A stretch of 64,000 bases of DNA, from positions 112,607 to 176,606 of the forward strand of contig JASJBI010000032.1 in the NCBI GenBank assembly GCA_030066595.1. Reading direction: 5' to 3'. The notes under the pieces are model-generated. The model did not search any database, was not told where the DNA came from, and worked only from the letters and a program-made list of their open reading frames with translations. Each line of letters begins with the position of its first letter. The stretch's first letter is position 1. Shown one piece after another: positions 61,949 through 64,000 of this stretch. The translations under genes were made by a program, and so were the position numbers. Source of the DNA: Alphaproteobacteria bacterium. GTDB taxonomy: Bacteria; Pseudomonadota; Alphaproteobacteria; JAJFFI01.

Positions 61949-63300
61949 TGCCGGCGGAAACCATTCGATTCAGCTTTGTCCGGCTTGAGCTTTCCTGTCG
62001 CGCCGGGCAGAGCCAGGGCGCAGCCGGCGAGAAACCAGATGTGCCGTTGGTACATGGCCTCCATACCGACCGAGGCTCCGGCAAAGGCAGCCACGACAGC
62101 GAGAACCGCCACGAGAAAGATGCGCGCCTCTGGGGGGGCTCGCTCCAGGCTGCCGACGAGATGCCAGGCCGAAAAGACGGCGAAGCCTGCAAACATGGCG
62201 AAGCCAACAATGCCGGTCTCCACCAAGAGCCAGAGATACGTGCTGTGGATAGCGACCGGATTGGGAGCCTGCTCGGCAAGCTGGGGCGCCAGGAACCCGC
62301 CGATGCCGATGCCGAGCACAGGCTGCTCGCGCCACATCTGAACCGCGAGCCTGGAAGACTGCAGGCGCGCCAGCAGGCCATCGTCGGCGCTGGCGAGGAA
62401 CTCCGGATCGACCAGCCGTCCGCCCGGGAGCGCCTGGAAGCTTTGCGGGTCCAGGTGCGGTGCCGTCGCACCCCGCACAAGTGGCAGCGCGACCGCTATG
62501 AGGGACGCCAGAGCACCCCCTATGACGATGGTTCTCAGAACAGTGCGCGGTTCGGCACTACGCAACAGAACGAGAGTGACAAGCGCCAGCAACATGCCGG
62601 CCCAGGCGCTGCGCGAGATCGACAGGATAAGGGCTGCGAAGAGGACCGAAGCGCCGAGATGCGAAACGGTGGACCCGAACATCTTCCGTGCCGACATGAA
62701 CGGTAGTTGAATTGCCAGGGCGATTGCGACCATCAGGCCGAAGGCGTTCGGGTTCTCCAGAAAGCCCGTCAAGCGGTAGGTGTCACTTCCTCCCGGCAAG
62801 TCGGTCTCGAAGAACAGACCGATCATATAGTCCAGCAGGCTGTAGCCGGCGATCAGCCAGCAGGCGATCAAGAAGGGGCGCAGGACGGCTCGGTACGCCG
62901 GCGTTCCGAAGCGTGCGACGATCCATCCTCCCAGGAGGAAATATCCCACGAGGACGAACCAGCCCGCATACTTGTTGTAGAGCGCCCATGGCATCCAGGT
63001 CCCGGTGTAGATCCGGCCCATCACCAAGGCGGCCGTCATGACGGCGGTGAGCGCGATGAGCCAGAGATAGACACCGCGGACACGCCAGGCAGAAAAAATC
63101 GGCCAGACGCGCGGGCTGGTGATCAGAAGGCCAATTCCGATGAAAGGCGCCACGAGTTCGGCAGCGCTGATCCGAATCGGATTGCCAGCGATCTCGGGCG
63201 TCGCCTGAATATGAAAGCTGACAACCAGGACACCAACAGCCGGACCCAGCCAGGCAACATGTTTGCTTGCCCGACCGTTCGCAAAGTTGGGAACGCTCAT
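61945..63300 (-). CDS. O-antigen ligase/polymerase family membrane protein, second copy
   Basis: 451 residues with about twelve membrane segments. LTGFLENPNAFGLMVAIAL and the periplasmic WREQPVLGIGIGGFLAPQLA with AIHSTYLWLLVETGIVGFAM match the Wzy_C region. It is distinct from the copy at 56796-58046, so one may be the polymerase and the other the ligase. ATG 63300 overlaps the stop of the methyltransferase gene as ATGA; an open frame beyond it to 63360 is rejected. Confidence 0.88.
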   Translation of the reverse strand: MSVPNFANGRASKHVAWLGPAVGVLVVSFHIQATPEIAGNPIRISAAELVAPFIGIGLLITSPRVWPIFSAWRVRGVYLWLIALTAVMTAALVMGRIYTGTWMPWALYNKYAGWFVLVGYFLLGGWIVARFGTPAYRAVLRPFLIACWLIAGYSLLDYMIGLFFETDLPGGSDTYRLTGFLENPNAFGLMVAIALAIQLPFMSARKMFGSTVSHLGASVLFAALILSISRSAWAGMLLALVTLVLLRSAEPRTVLRTIVIGGALASLIAVALPLVRGATAPHLDPQSFQALPGGRLVDPEFLASADDGLLARLQSSRLAVQMWREQPVLGIGIGGFLAPQLAEQAPNPVAIHSTYLWLLVETGIVGFAMFAGFAVFSAWHLVGSLERAPPEARIFLVAVLAVVAAFAGASVGMEAMYQRHIWFLAGCALALPGATGKLKPDKAESNGFRRQ

Positions 63301-64000
63301 ACGGGCCGCGCGAAGACCTCGATGATGTGGCCTCGACTGGCGATCCGATCCGCAAGCCACAGCCCTAGCTGCACCGGCGCAGTGAGCAAGCGGTTCTCGA
63401 CGTGGAAGACCTGGTTCGGCAACCAGGTGCGCAAATGCGCGACCTCGAAGCCTGCTGCGGCGAGCAGGCGTCGAATACTCGAGGGTGTGTAGAAATAGGG
63501 ATGATGCAGTGAGTAGGTGCTGAAATGCCGGCGGATGCCCAGCGTGCGGTATGCGATATCGATCGGGTTGATGAATTGCTGCGGGATCTCGATGGCCAGC
63601 AAGCCGTCCGGTGTCAAGAGCTCGTGGATTCGTTTCAGATAATCGAGCGGCGTCAGGAGGTGCTCGAGGACATGGTTCATCACCACCACGTCGTAGTGGG
63701 TCTTGAGCGGTAGATTTGACCGCAGGAGATCCCCGGGCAGAACCTCAACGCCGTAGCGGGATCCGGCCCGTTCACAGGACATCTCGCAAATGTCGATACC
63801 AATGGCATCGATGGCAGCACCGTTGGCCGCAACCAGGAACAGCCCGTCACCGGACCCGATCTCCAACAGCGAGTCCGGTCTTCTGCCCAAATGGGCGTTG
63901 ATCCGATCTATCCGTTCGGCGAAGTAAGCGATCCGCCGCCGAATGAAGACAGGCGTTTCCTCATAGGGTTTGCAGCCGCTGTTTCGATAGTGGCGATTGT
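63297..64000 (-). CDS. class I SAM-dependent methyltransferase, 5' part beyond window
   Basis: The C-terminal portion of about 233 residues is present; the frame is open to the right edge. Upstream of the SAM motif (DSLLEIGSGDGLFLVAANG) it reads HYRNSGCKPYEETPVFIRRR. Further motifs: YDVVVMNHVLEHLLTPLDYL and LLTPDGLLAIEIPQQFINPI. Sugar or glycolipid methylation is likely from its operon with the O-antigen protein, epimerase and SGNH hydrolase. Confidence 0.85.
   Translation of the reverse strand, partial: NRHYRNSGCKPYEETPVFIRRRIAYFAERIDRINAHLGRRPDSLLEIGSGDGLFLVAANGAAIDAIGIDICEMSCERAGSRYGVEVLPGDLLRSNLPLKTHYDVVVMNHVLEHLLTPLDYLKRIHELLTPDGLLAIEIPQQFINPIDIAYRTLGIRRHFSTYSLHHPYFYTPSSIRRLLAAAGFEVAHLRTWLPNQVFHVENRLLTAPVQLGLWLADRIASRGHIIEVFARPV

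Overview
This window is GC-rich, densely packed chromosomal DNA from an alphaproteobacterium, most likely a Rhodospirillales-type lineage. That placement is inferred from the tandem glnK-amtB pairs beside ftsK-lolA and a UbiH-family hydroxylase, the 180-kDa-class NAD-glutamate dehydrogenase, the TetR/DUF2852 pair, and the many GTG starts with 4-bp stop/start overlaps. About 57 protein genes and one tRNA-Gly(GCC) are supported. I saw no phage, insertion sequence, CRISPR array or rRNA.

Layout. (1) 1-1744: the tail of a YggS-type PLP protein, a cytoplasmic-looking L,D-transpeptidase fold and a conserved hypothetical. (2) 2008-6262: a five-gene plus-strand set (RibD-C reductase, BchC-like dehydrogenase, degenerate 6-pyruvoyl-tetrahydropterin-synthase homolog, GT4 glycosyltransferase, methyltransferase) that looks like a pathway for a modified, possibly glycosylated, pteridine-like compound. 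It is followed by an alpha/beta hydrolase. (3) 7339-10365: an orphan OmpR regulator, a metallo-beta-lactamase-fold protein and a membrane class III nucleotide cyclase, with a perfect CRP-type palindrome ahead of the last two. (4) 10381-27519: two divergent operons. The minus-strand one is a run of eleven almost continuously overlapping genes: five glycosyltransferase-fold proteins including two MurG-like ones, a histidine phosphatase, a deacetylase-like protein, a small membrane protein, and a complete Opp/Dpp-type ABC importer. The plus-strand one has an ABC exporter with a strongly expanded nucleotide-binding domain, a stand-alone cyclic-nucleotide-binding protein and two tandem methyltransferase-like proteins. 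I regard this as the best candidate for an undescribed envelope-glycan system.

(5) 27516-41229: housekeeping genes (xthA, a glutamine-amidotransferase-fold hydrolase, lolA, ftsK), two glnK-amtB operons with matching sigma-54-like promoters and matching upstream palindromes, a UbiH-family hydroxylase, a proteostasis group (DUF971, Trm112-like, LON-domain, CnoX-like thioredoxin, prolyl-tRNA deacylase) and tRNA-Gly. (6) 41230-50908: a possible minus-strand small RNA, the giant glutamate dehydrogenase, a TetR regulator with paired operators in front of itself and a DUF2852 gene, a YbjQ protein, a pair of palindromic intergenic repeats, and an MFS permease coupled to a flavoprotein. (7) 50915-64000: a polysaccharide (O-antigen/exopolysaccharide type) region with a PglF/CapD dehydratase, a WecA/MraY-family initiating transferase, two O-antigen-ligase/polymerase proteins, methyltransferases, an SGNH hydrolase and an epimerase-like protein. 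The housekeeping gene purH is translationally coupled to the sugar dehydratase. The window ends inside a methyltransferase gene.

Functions are assigned from motifs and remembered family features; no database search was run. Start codons are chosen from overlaps, Shine-Dalgarno-like sequence and the point where recognisable homology begins.
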